In this document: one piece after another, positions 7,303-13,865 of the stretch
How positions within the stretch are numbered: position 1 is the stretch's first letter
Layout: the number at the start of each line of letters is the position of its first letter
Assembly (NCBI GenBank): GCA_946886855.1
Contig: CAMPJJ010000086.1
Span: 1-25,055 of the forward strand
From: an uncultured Roseateles sp.
GTDB lineage: Bacteria > Pseudomonadota > Gammaproteobacteria > Burkholderiales > Burkholderiaceae
DNA length: 25,055 bases
Reading direction: 5' to 3'
Translations under genes and position numbers: made by a program
The notes under the pieces: model-generated
Seen by the model: only the letters and a program-made list of their open reading frames with translations
Told to the model about the DNA's origin: nothing
Databases searched by the model: none

Positions 7303-8436
7303 TCACAGCGCCATCAGCATGTCCTCGTAGCGCCGCATCATGAGGTCGACGCCGTGCTCCTCGATCGCCCGCGCGCGCGCGGCGGCGCCGAGGCGCCCGG
7401 CCAGCGCCGGATCGCGCAGCAGGCGCTCCAGCGCCCCGGCCAGCGCCGCCGGATCCGCCTCCGGCACCATCAGGCCCGTGCGCCCGTCCTCGATCACACC
7501 CTCGACGCCGGGCACCAGCGACGCCACGCAGGCGCAACCCGCGGCCATCGCCTCCAGCAGCGCCAGCGGCATGCCTTCCCAATGCGTCGACAGCACGAAG
7601 ATCCGCTGACTCATCAACAGGGCCGGGATGTCGCCGTGGTGGCCCAGGAAGCGCACCTGCTCCTCCAGGCCGAGCTGGCGCGTCAGGTGCTCGGTGGCGC
7701 GCCGGTAGGCCTCCTTGCCGCCGCCGGCCAGGTGCAGCACCGGCCGCAGCCCGCGCTCGCGCAGCAGCGCCAGCGCGCGGATCAGCGTCTGAGGATCCTT
7801 CTGCCGCGCGAAGCGCGCCGACATCACGATGCCCGGCTCCCGCCCTTCGACCGGATGCTCGTCAGCGGCGGCGAAGCGCTCCAGCCGGATCCCGTTCGGG
7901 ATCGCCGCCGTCTTGTGCTCGGGCATGCCCAGATCGACCAGACGCCTGCGCACACCTTCCGACACGCCGACCAGTCGCGCGCTGACCTCGCTCAACCGAC
8001 GCGCCTGCGCGCGCTTGAAGCGCGTGTATCGCTCGCGCGAGTTGTGCTCCACCTGCACCAGCACCGGCACGCCAGCCAGACGCCCGGCGCGACGGCCCAG
8101 CAGGTGTTCGGGAAAGCCATGGGCCATCAGGACATCGGGGTGAAGCTGCTCGCAGAGGCGACGCAGCGCCCAGATCGTCGCCAGGTGCGCCCAGCCGGGC
8201 ACGACATACACCGGCAGGCCCTGCTCGCGCAGCGACTCGATGCGGGCCAACTTGACGGCGTTCTCGGTGCGCATCTTGCGGCGCAGGACCAGGATGGGCG
8301 CGATGCGCTCGCTCTTCAGCTGCGCCAGGCACAGATCGACCGCCACCTGCGTGGCGCCGGAGAACCCGCCGGTCACGAAGTGCAGCACGCGGCGGCGCGC
8401 GGGCGCCGACGGAGCGCTCGGGGAAATCTCAGACAT
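7303..8436 (-). CDS. Family 4 glycosyltransferase
   Basis: A 377-residue GT-B fold retaining glycosyltransferase. The N-terminal acceptor domain begins with HFVTGGFSGATQVAVDL, a typical glycine-rich first loop. The C-terminal donor domain shows PNGIRLERF, SARFARQKDP, HLAGGG and a Glu-Gly-Met-Pro-Leu-Ala-Leu-Leu-Glu segment, the family's E-X7-E sugar-nucleotide site. No membrane helix is seen. The start at 8436 is chosen because the fold begins about 18 residues later and a -10-like TACACT lies 6 nt upstream. An in-frame start at 8559 would add a 41-residue Arg-rich stretch without family resemblance. It is the only minus-strand gene in the glycan region, so it has its own promoter in the space shared with glf. 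Confidence 0.88.
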   Translation of the reverse strand: MSEISPSAPSAPARRRVLHFVTGGFSGATQVAVDLCLAQLKSERIAPILVLRRKMRTENAVKLARIESLREQGLPVYVVPGWAHLATIWALRRLCEQLHPDVLMAHGFPEHLLGRRAGRLAGVPVLVQVEHNSRERYTRFKRAQARRLSEVSARLVGVSEGVRRRLVDLGMPEHKTAAIPNGIRLERFAAADEHPVEGREPGIVMSARFARQKDPQTLIRALALLRERGLRPVLHLAGGGKEAYRRATEHLTRQLGLEEQVRFLGHHGDIPALLMSQRIFVLSTHWEGMPLALLEAMAAGCACVASLVPGVEGVIEDGRTGLMVPEADPAALAGALERLLRDPALAGRLGAAARARAIEEHGVDLMMRRYEDMLMAL

Positions 8437-8442
8437 CGCGCC

Positions 8443-8448
8443 AGTGTA
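8443..8448 (-). promoter_or_regulatory. Putative -10 element of the GT4 gene
   Basis: On the minus strand TACACT lies 6 nt before the start codon at 8436. No Shine-Dalgarno is present, so the transcript may be leaderless. No clear -35 is visible. Confidence 0.35.
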
Positions 8449-8564
8449 TGCGGGGCACGTTCGGTTACTGGCGCGCCACGGCCGCCGGCCGCGGCCCGCG
8501 CCCGCGTGCGCCCTCGACCGAGAAGCCACGGTAAATTTGGGTTGATCCGGGGAGATCACCAGGC

Positions 8565-8586
8565 GCCCGCGATCACAATCGCGGGC
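8565..8586 (+). promoter_or_regulatory. Perfect 9-bp hairpin upstream of glf
   Basis: GCCCGCGAT (8565-8573) and ATCGCGGGC (8578-8586) are perfectly complementary around a CACA loop, 44 nt before the glf start. There is no T-run. It could be an operator in the glf/GT4 divergent region or a 5'-leader hairpin of the glf operon. Confidence 0.4.
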
Positions 8587-8616
8587 AATGGAGAACCATG
8601 AACAGGAGACGGCCCC

Positions 8617-8622
8617 GGAGGG
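8617..8622 (+). promoter_or_regulatory. Ribosome binding site of glf
   Basis: GGAGGG lies 8 nt before ATG 8631 and supports this start. A second, weaker pair (GGAG at 8590-8593, ATG at 8598) is in the same frame and would add 11 Arg-rich residues before the FAD motif. Confidence 0.65.
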
Positions 8623-8630
8623 CTTCCACC

Positions 8631-9737
8631 ATGAAGACTGACTACCTGATCGTCGGCGCCGGCTTCGCCGGCTCGGTCTGTGCGCGCGTGCTGGCGGATG
8701 CCGGCAAGACGGTGCACCTGATCGACAAGCGTCCGCACATCGGCGGCAACGCCTACGACGAGCGCGACGCCCACGGCGTGCTGATCCATCCCTACGGGCC
8801 GCACATCTTCCACACGAACGCGAAGAAGGTCTTCGAGTTCCTGTCGCGCTTCACCACCTGGCGCTTCTACGAGCATCGCGTGCTGGCCCAGGTCGGCGAG
8901 CAGCTGGTGCCCATCCCCATCAACCGCACGACGATCAACACGCTCTACGGCCTGTCGCTGACCGAGGACGAGGTGCAGGGCTACCTCGAGACGGTGCGCG
9001 AACCCCGCGACCCGATCCAGACCAGCGAGGACGTGGTGCTGAACAGCGTCGGCCGCGACCTGTGCGACAAGTTCTTCCGCGGCTACACCTTGAAGCAGTG
9101 GGGGCTGGACCTGTCGCAGCTGTCGGCGGGCGTGGCCGCGCGCATCCCCACGCGCAGCAACGACGACGACCGCTACTTCGGCGACACTTTCCAGTTCATG
9201 CCGGCGGACGGCTACACCGCGATGTTCCAGCGCCTGCTGGACCATCCCGGCATCACGGTGCGCACCGGTGTGGACTTCCAGGACGTGCGCGGCGATTTCC
9301 CCGGCGCCCACATCATCTACACCGGCCCGATCGACGCCTACTTCGATCACTGCCACGGCGCCCTGCCCTACCGCAGCCTGCGTTTCGACCATGAGCACCT
9401 GCCGACCACGGCGCAGGTCCAGACCGTCGGCACGGTCAACTACCCGAACGACCACGCCTACACCCGCATCACCGAGTTCAAGCACCTGACCGGCGAGACG
9501 CATGCGGGCACCTCCATCGTGCGCGAGTACCCGCAGGCCGAAGGCGATCCCTACTACCCGGTGCCGCGGCCCGAGAACGAGGCCCTCTTCAAGAAGTACG
9601 CCGAGATGGGCGAGCAGGCCGAGGGCGTGACCTTCGTCGGCCGCCTGGCGCAGTACCGCTACTACAACATGGACCAGATCGTGGCGGCCGCGCTGAAGAC
9701 CGCGCAGGAGCTGCTGGACGGGAGCGCGGTGGCATGA
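8631..9737 (+). CDS. glf: UDP-galactopyranose mutase
   Basis: This FAD enzyme interconverts UDP-galactopyranose and UDP-galactofuranose and is the dedicated source of galactofuranose for bacterial glycans. The 368-residue length is typical. Visible features are the dinucleotide-binding GAGFAGSVCA (8-17), HIGGNAYDE, the HPYGPHIFHT segment in the active-site region, FRGYTLKQWG, FGDTFQFMPADGY, and a C-terminal FVGRLAQYRYYNMDQ with the conserved Arg and Tyr that contact substrate. The start is set by GGAGGG. It overlaps the DUF707-type gene by 4 nt (ATGA) and opens a three-gene operon ending in an ABC flippase. Its presence predicts that the glycan made here contains galactofuranose. Confidence 0.95.
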   Translation: MKTDYLIVGAGFAGSVCARVLADAGKTVHLIDKRPHIGGNAYDERDAHGVLIHPYGPHIFHTNAKKVFEFLSRFTTWRFYEHRVLAQVGEQLVPIPINRTTINTLYGLSLTEDEVQGYLETVREPRDPIQTSEDVVLNSVGRDLCDKFFRGYTLKQWGLDLSQLSAGVAARIPTRSNDDDRYFGDTFQFMPADGYTAMFQRLLDHPGITVRTGVDFQDVRGDFPGAHIIYTGPIDAYFDHCHGALPYRSLRFDHEHLPTTAQVQTVGTVNYPNDHAYTRITEFKHLTGETHAGTSIVREYPQAEGDPYYPVPRPENEALFKKYAEMGEQAEGVTFVGRLAQYRYYNMDQIVAAALKTAQELLDGSAVA

Positions 9738-10630
9738 GCGGTGAGACGCCGGATATGACGCCGGAAACGACTCTGGAACCGAAGCTGGATACCACGCGCG
9801 CGCGGCGCGGCATCCGCAACCTCGTGGTCCTGCGCGCGGGGGACGCCTCGCTGCATGCGGGCTGGATCGCCCAGCCCGATCGCGACTTCGACCTGTTCAT
9901 CAGCTACTTCGGCAAGCAGCCCGGCATGCACCAGGCCGACGCCGACTACTACGAGCACCGGCCGGGACCGAAATGGTCCTGCATCGCGGAACTGCTGGCC
10001 GACCATCCGTCGCTGATCGACCGCTACGACGCCTTCTGGTTCCCGGACGACGACCTGGCCGCGACCACCGACACGGTGAACCGGATGTTCGCGCTGTTCC
10101 GCGGCTTCAGCCTGTCGCTCGCGCAACCGGCGCTGACGCGGGACTCGTACCACACGTGGCCGATCGTGCTGGAGCGTCCGGACTGCGTCATGCGCCACGT
10201 CGACTTCGTCGAGGTGATGGCCCCGCTGTTCGACCGCGCCACGCTGCGGGCCTGCCTCAAGACCTTCTCGATGAGCCGCAGCGGCTGGGGACTGGACTGG
10301 ATCTGGCCGACCATGGCCGGCAAGGGACGCACCGACTCGATCGCGATCATCGACGCCACCCCGGTGCGTCACACGCGACCGCTGGGCGGCGACCTGTACC
10401 GCAACCATCCCGAGCTCGATCCGCGCCAGGACGAGGCGCGTCTGCTGGCCGAGTTCGACCTGGTCAAGCACCGCTGGTCGGGCAAGTTCCGCGTGTACAG
10501 TGTGATCGCCCGCCAGCCGCCGTCGCTGGGCGACCGCTGGCGCATGGCGATCAATCGCCTGAAGGCGACGCACCGCTACAAGCGGGCGCTCCGCAAGGGC
10601 CGCGTGACGCAGCCCATCGCCCCGACCTGA
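9734..10630 (+). CDS. DUF707-type putative glycosyltransferase
   Basis: A 297-residue protein resembling the DUF707 family, whose members are often found beside glycan-synthesis genes and may be glycosyltransferases; the activity is not established to my knowledge. Visible marks are Tyr-Asp-Ala-Phe-Trp-Phe-Pro-Asp-Asp-Asp (98-107), an acidic triad where a GT-A enzyme would bind metal and nucleotide sugar, then GLDWIWP (186-192) and DATPVRHTRPLGG (207-219). The C-terminus is strongly basic and could meet membrane or phosphate groups. There is no signal peptide or membrane helix. Its start overlaps the glf stop (ATGA), so the two are translationally coupled, which makes a UDP-galactofuranose user an attractive but unproven guess. 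Confidence 0.72.
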   Translation: MSGETPDMTPETTLEPKLDTTRARRGIRNLVVLRAGDASLHAGWIAQPDRDFDLFISYFGKQPGMHQADADYYEHRPGPKWSCIAELLADHPSLIDRYDAFWFPDDDLAATTDTVNRMFALFRGFSLSLAQPALTRDSYHTWPIVLERPDCVMRHVDFVEVMAPLFDRATLRACLKTFSMSRSGWGLDWIWPTMAGKGRTDSIAIIDATPVRHTRPLGGDLYRNHPELDPRQDEARLLAEFDLVKHRWSGKFRVYSVIARQPPSLGDRWRMAINRLKATHRYKRALRKGRVTQPIAPT

Positions 10631-10639
10631 TTCCGATCA

Positions 10640-12538
10640 ATGACGACCCCTTCGACGCCCTCGGACGACACCCCCCTGCGAGAGACCGCCAGCCGTCTGT
10701 GGCGCTTCATGAAGCCGCACCGCTGGGGGCTGATGCTGTCGGTGCTGGCCTTCGTGCTGGTCGCGACGACCGAACCGATGATCCCGAAACTGCTGGGCTA
10801 CGCGCTCGGCGAGGGCTTCAACGCCAAGCCGGCCACCACGTCGGTGATCGGCCTGCCGGGGGCAGCGCCGGCAGCGTCGGCGGTATCGGCGGTGCCGGCG
10901 GCCTCGGCCATGTCGGTCGCGCCGGCGGCCTCCACCACCGCATCCGCCGCGCCTTCGATGGCCTCGGTCAACCTGGACTACAGCTTCCCGATCTGGATGG
11001 TGCCGATCGTGCTGATCGGCCTGTTCGCCGTCCGCGGCCTGTTCACCTTCTGCGGCCAGTACATGCTGAACTGGACCATCTCGCGCACGGTGATGGACAT
11101 CCGCACCGCGCTGCTGCAGGTCCTGCTGCGCGCCGACGCGCGGGTCTACACGAGCCTGCAGCCTGCCACCGCCGTGACCAAGGTCGTCAACGATCCGCAG
11201 CATGTCGTGACGCTGATCGCCGGTTCGCTGGTGACGATCCTGCGCGACGGCCTGCCGGCGCTGGCGCTGATGGGCTACCTGTTCCTCCTGAACTGGAAGC
11301 TGACGCTGCTGTCGCTGATCACGGTGCCCGGACTGGCCTTCGTCGTGCGCCGGGTCAACAAGCGGGTCCGGCGCATGGGCACCTGGGCCTACGACGCGCA
11401 ATTGCGCCTGGTCTCGGTGATCGAGGACGTCACGCGCGCCTGGCGCGTCGTGCGCAGCTTCGACGCCGCCGACTACGAGACGCGCCGCTTCGCGGAGCGC
11501 GCCCGGGAGGTGCAGCGCAGCATGTTGAAGACGGCGGCCTCCAACGCGATGGCGCAGCCGCTGTCGCAGCTGATGGCCAGCGTCGGCATCTCCATCATCG
11601 TCAGCCTGGCGCTCTACCAGTCGCGGGTGAACGGCACCGGCGTGGGCGAGTTCGCCTCCTTCGTCGCGGCGCTGCTGTTCATGAGCTCGCGGCTGCGCCA
11701 CCTCAGCGACGTGATGCAGCCCATCACCAATGCCCTGGTGGTCGCGCGCGGCTGCATCGGACTGCTGGACACGCCGGCCGAGCCCGACACCGGCACGCGC
11801 GAGCTCACCGACGTGCGCGGCGACATCGCCCTGCAGCAGGTCACGCTGCGTTATCCCGGCGCGAACCGCGACGCGCTCGCCGCCCTGAACCTGCACATCC
11901 CGGCGGGCAAGACGACGGCGCTGGTGGGCAGCTCGGGCGCGGGCAAGAGCTCGGTGGTCAACCTGCTGCTGGGCTTCGAGCGTCCGGACAGCGGCCGCAT
12001 CCTGCTGGACGGCGTCGCCATCGACGAGCTGACCAAGGCCAACCTCAGACGCCAGTTCGCGGTCGTGTCGCAGGACATCGTGCTGTTCGACGCCTCGGTG
12101 GCCGACAACATCGCCTACGGCCAGGCACGCGACGAGGCGAAGCTGGAGCAGGCGCTGCGCGCCGCGGCGCTGTGGGACTTCGCGCAGGCGCTGCCTGAAG
12201 GGCTGGACACGACGGTCGGCGCCAACGGCAGCAAGCTGTCCGGCGGTCAGCGCCAGCGTCTGGCGATCGCGCGCGCGCTGTACAAGGATGCGCCGGTGTG
12301 GATCTTCGACGAGGCGACCTCGGCGCTGGACACCGAGAGCGAGCGCGCCGTGCAGCAGGCGCTGGAGCAATGGCAGGGCCGCAAGACGCTGATCGTGATT
12401 GCGCACCGCTTGTCGACGATCCGCCGCGCCGACTGCATCCAGGTCATGGCGGACGGTCAGGTCGTCGAATCCGGCGATCACGACGCGCTGATGGCCAGGG
12501 ACGGCGTCTACGCCAGCATGGTGAAAGTGCAGCACTGA
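10640..12538 (+). CDS. msbA: MsbA-like ABC lipid/glycolipid flippase
   Basis: A 632-residue half-transporter with fused membrane and ATPase domains, which dimerises in the inner membrane. MsbA proteins flip lipid A-core; the N-terminal 'ATTEPMIPKLL' style matches betaproteobacterial MsbA. The membrane domain spans about 25-370 with six predicted helices. The ATPase domain has Walker A GSSGAGKSS (430-438), a Q-loop in VVSQDIVLF, signature LSGGQRQR (533-540), Walker B VWIFDE (553-558) and switch His589. Oddly, the loop after helix 1 carries an Ala/Ser/Pro/Val-rich insert (75-98, trailing to about 110) encoded by 9-bp repeats. It begins 9 nt after the DUF707-type gene. Because it sits in the glf operon, it could instead export an undecaprenyl- or lipid-linked galactofuranose glycan; the family call is firmer than the substrate. 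Confidence 0.85.
   Translation: MTTPSTPSDDTPLRETASRLWRFMKPHRWGLMLSVLAFVLVATTEPMIPKLLGYALGEGFNAKPATTSVIGLPGAAPAASAVSAVPAASAMSVAPAASTTASAAPSMASVNLDYSFPIWMVPIVLIGLFAVRGLFTFCGQYMLNWTISRTVMDIRTALLQVLLRADARVYTSLQPATAVTKVVNDPQHVVTLIAGSLVTILRDGLPALALMGYLFLLNWKLTLLSLITVPGLAFVVRRVNKRVRRMGTWAYDAQLRLVSVIEDVTRAWRVVRSFDAADYETRRFAERAREVQRSMLKTAASNAMAQPLSQLMASVGISIIVSLALYQSRVNGTGVGEFASFVAALLFMSSRLRHLSDVMQPITNALVVARGCIGLLDTPAEPDTGTRELTDVRGDIALQQVTLRYPGANRDALAALNLHIPAGKTTALVGSSGAGKSSVVNLLLGFERPDSGRILLDGVAIDELTKANLRRQFAVVSQDIVLFDASVADNIAYGQARDEAKLEQALRAAALWDFAQALPEGLDTTVGANGSKLSGGQRQRLAIARALYKDAPVWIFDEATSALDTESERAVQQALEQWQGRKTLIVIAHRLSTIRRADCIQVMADGQVVESGDHDALMARDGVYASMVKVQH
10862..10933 (+). repeat. 9-bp tandem array in the ABC exporter gene (8 units)
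   Basis: Eight degenerate 9-bp units, consensus GCGGCCTCG-like, encode Ala-Ala-Pro, Ala-Ala-Ser, Ala-Val-Ser, Ala-Val-Pro, Ala-Ala-Ser, Ala-Met-Ser, Val-Ala-Pro, Ala-Ala-Ser (residues 75-98). They lie in the loop between the first two membrane helices, expected to face the periplasm. Confidence 0.75.
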
Positions 12539-12554
12539 GCACCGCTGGGTCCGA

Positions 12555-12640
12555 GCCATCGGAAGCCGGCCCCGGGGGATGCGACCTGCGGTGAAGCCCC
12601 GCCAGCGTGGGAGCAGACCCCGGGGCCGGCTTCCGATGGC
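12555..12640. repeat. 23-bp perfect inverted repeat downstream of msbA
   Basis: The arms at 12555-12577 and 12618-12640 are perfectly complementary over 23 bp and separated by 40 nt, so RNA or extruded DNA could form an 86-nt hairpin. It starts 17 nt after the ABC exporter stop codon. No T-run follows the second arm. It could be a rho-assisted terminator or mRNA stabiliser, a REP/MITE-like element, or a structured RNA. Nothing in the 40-nt centre encodes a recognisable product. Confidence 0.85.
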
Positions 12641-12662
12641 GAGCGAAGGCAGCGCACGGAGG

Positions 12663-12702
12663 CTTGTCAGCCCTGACACAAAGACGATAAGCCCCTGACA
12701 AG
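12663..12702. promoter_or_regulatory. Operator-like set of CTGACA boxes upstream of the dioxygenase gene
   Basis: Three related boxes occur: TGTCAG (12665-12670), CTGACA (12673-12678) and CTGACA (12695-12700). The first two form a palindrome with a 2-nt centre. CTTGTCAG (12663-12670) and CTGACAAG (12695-12702) are an 8-bp inverted pair. The two direct boxes are 22 bp apart, about two helical turns. This looks like a dimer or tetramer binding site for a regulator of the gene starting at 12746. CTGACA could also serve as a -35. Confidence 0.45.
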
Positions 12703-12733
12703 GCCGATCGGTCCAATGCGGAGCATCCCGTTC

Positions 12734-12738
12734 AGGAG
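12734..12738 (+). promoter_or_regulatory. Ribosome binding site of the dioxygenase-like gene
   Basis: AGGAG lies 7 nt before ATG 12746. It favours this start over ATG 12716, which has no such site. Confidence 0.7.
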
Positions 12739-12745
12739 TTCCGCC

Positions 12746-13681
12746 ATGCAGCCGCCCCGCCACCATGCCCACCATGCCCACGATGCCCACGAATCCGACC
12801 ACGCATCGGGCCACGACCACGATCAAGGTCTGACCCACGACCTCGCCGTGCTGCAGCAGCGCCGCCGTGCGCTGGGGCTGTTCGCGGGCGTTGTCAGCCT
12901 CGGCGGCCTGAGCTTGCTGGGCTGCGGCGGCGGGGGGTCCGACGCCGGGACCAGCACCGTGAGTTCAGGCTCGGGATCCACGGGCTCGACGGGCTCGACG
13001 GGCTCGACGGGCACCACGGGCTCGACCGGCAGCTGTTCGGTCATTCCCGAGGAGACCGCCGGCCCCTACCCCGGCGACGGCTCCAACAGCAACGGCAGCG
13101 GGACCGCCAACGCGCTGGCGCTGAGCGGCATAGTGCGCAGCGACATCCGCACCAGCATCGGTACGGCGAGCGGCACCGCCGGCGGCGTGCCGCTCACCCT
13201 CACGCTGAAGCTGCTGAACGCGAGCAGCAGCTGCGCCGACCTGTCCGGCTACGCGATCTACCTCTGGCACTGCGACCGCGAGGGCCGCTACTCGCTCTAC
13301 AGCGCCAGCGTCGTCAACGAGAACTACCTGCGCGGCGTGCAGAGCAGCGGCAGCGACGGCACGGTGACCTTCACCACGATCTTCCCCGGCTGCTACGACG
13401 GCCGCATGCCCCACATGCACTTCGAGGTCTACCGCAACGCCGGCGCCGCGACCTCGTACGCCAACAAGATCAAGACCTCGCAGATCGCGTTCCCCACGGC
13501 GGTCTGCACGACGGTCTACAGCAGCGCTTCGGGATACGGCAGCAGCCTGACGAATTTCAACCGCATCAGTTTCGCTGCCGACAACGTCTTCAGCGACGGC
13601 TACGACACGCAGCTGGCCACGCTCACCGGCGACGTCGCGAGCGGGTATGCCGCGACGCTGACCGTCGGCATCGCCGCCTGA
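12746..13681 (+). CDS. Intradiol ring-cleavage dioxygenase homologue, Tat-type lipoprotein
   Basis: A 311-residue secreted member of the intradiol (catechol/protocatechuate) dioxygenase superfamily. The four Fe(III) ligands expected for the fold appear present: Tyr182 (REGRYS), Tyr217 (FPGCY), His223 and His225 (PHMHFEV). The N-terminus is unusual: a His/Asp-rich stretch (about 5-32), then Arg-Arg-Arg (39-41), a hydrophobic segment, and a lipobox Leu-Leu-Gly-Cys60. This suggests Tat export of a folded metalloenzyme and lipid anchoring. A Gly-Ser-Thr repeat linker (about 66-95) leads to the ETAGPYPGDGSN motif typical of the extracytoplasmic subfamily. Substrate is unknown; secreted relatives are usually annotated only as dioxygenase-like. 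It precedes a two-component system by 184 nt. Operator-like boxes lie upstream. Confidence 0.87.
   Translation: MQPPRHHAHHAHDAHESDHASGHDHDQGLTHDLAVLQQRRRALGLFAGVVSLGGLSLLGCGGGGSDAGTSTVSSGSGSTGSTGSTGSTGTTGSTGSCSVIPEETAGPYPGDGSNSNGSGTANALALSGIVRSDIRTSIGTASGTAGGVPLTLTLKLLNASSSCADLSGYAIYLWHCDREGRYSLYSASVVNENYLRGVQSSGSDGTVTFTTIFPGCYDGRMPHMHFEVYRNAGAATSYANKIKTSQIAFPTAVCTTVYSSASGYGSSLTNFNRISFAADNVFSDGYDTQLATLTGDVASGYAATLTVGIAA
12761..12796 (+). repeat. 9-bp tandem array in the His-rich leader (4 units)
   Basis: CACCATGCC, CACCATGCC, CACGATGCC and CACGAATCC encode His-His-Ala, His-His-Ala, His-Asp-Ala and His-Glu-Ser at the N-terminus of the dioxygenase-like lipoprotein, ahead of its export signal. 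Confidence 0.75.
12973..13026 (+). repeat. 9-bp tandem array in the lipoprotein linker (6 units)
   Basis: The unit GGGCTCGAC occurs three times in perfect tandem (12982-13008). It is flanked by variants GGGATCCAC and GGGCACCAC and a further GGGCTCGAC (13018-13026). The array encodes Gly-Ser-Thr repeats linking the lipid anchor to the dioxygenase domain. Unit number could vary by slippage without breaking the frame. Confidence 0.8.
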
Positions 13682-13742
13682 GACGGACCGCATGCCCCGC
13701 TACATCCCTTCCCTGCGCAAGGACGGCGCTCAAGATGCCTAC

Positions 13743-13787
13743 GGTGCGATCGGTGTGATCGGCGCGACCGGTGTGATCGGCGCCAAT
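13743..13787 (+). repeat. 9-bp tandem array upstream of the response regulator (5 units)
   Basis: The units GGTGCGATC, GGTGTGATC, GGCGCGACC, GGTGTGATC and GGCGCCAAT run in tandem; the core GGTGTGATCGGCGC repeats exactly at 13752 and 13770. The array ends 78 nt before the regulator's start. If translation began at the in-frame ATG 13692 it would encode Gly-Ala-Ile / Gly-Val-Ile repeats, but the Shine-Dalgarno at 13856 argues that the array is non-coding. It could also be a cluster of binding sites. Confidence 0.65.
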
Positions 13788-13865
13788 GCCTCCCCCGGTG
13801 CCGACCCCGGTGTATCGTCCGTGGCGGGGTTGGGCATGCCGCCGAGCCCGGCGGTGGAGAGTTGC

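Noticed and set aside
9973..12198. A long alternative plus frame spanning the DUF707-type and exporter genes
   Set aside because: It is out of frame with two recognised proteins and is Arg/Ala/Gly-rich without motifs.
12555..12640. Insertion sequence ends
   Set aside because: The arms enclose only 40 nt with no transposase and no target-site duplication is visible; it may be a MITE-like element, but an IS cannot be claimed.
10637..12838. A 733-codon minus-strand open frame opposite the ABC exporter
   Set aside because: The plus-strand gene has every ABC motif in order. The antisense frame also runs through the 23-bp inverted repeat and shows no domain.
12761..13026. CRISPR-like short repeats
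   Set aside because: The units are 9 bp, directly adjacent without spacers and in coding frame. This is a coding tandem repeat, not an array with spacers.
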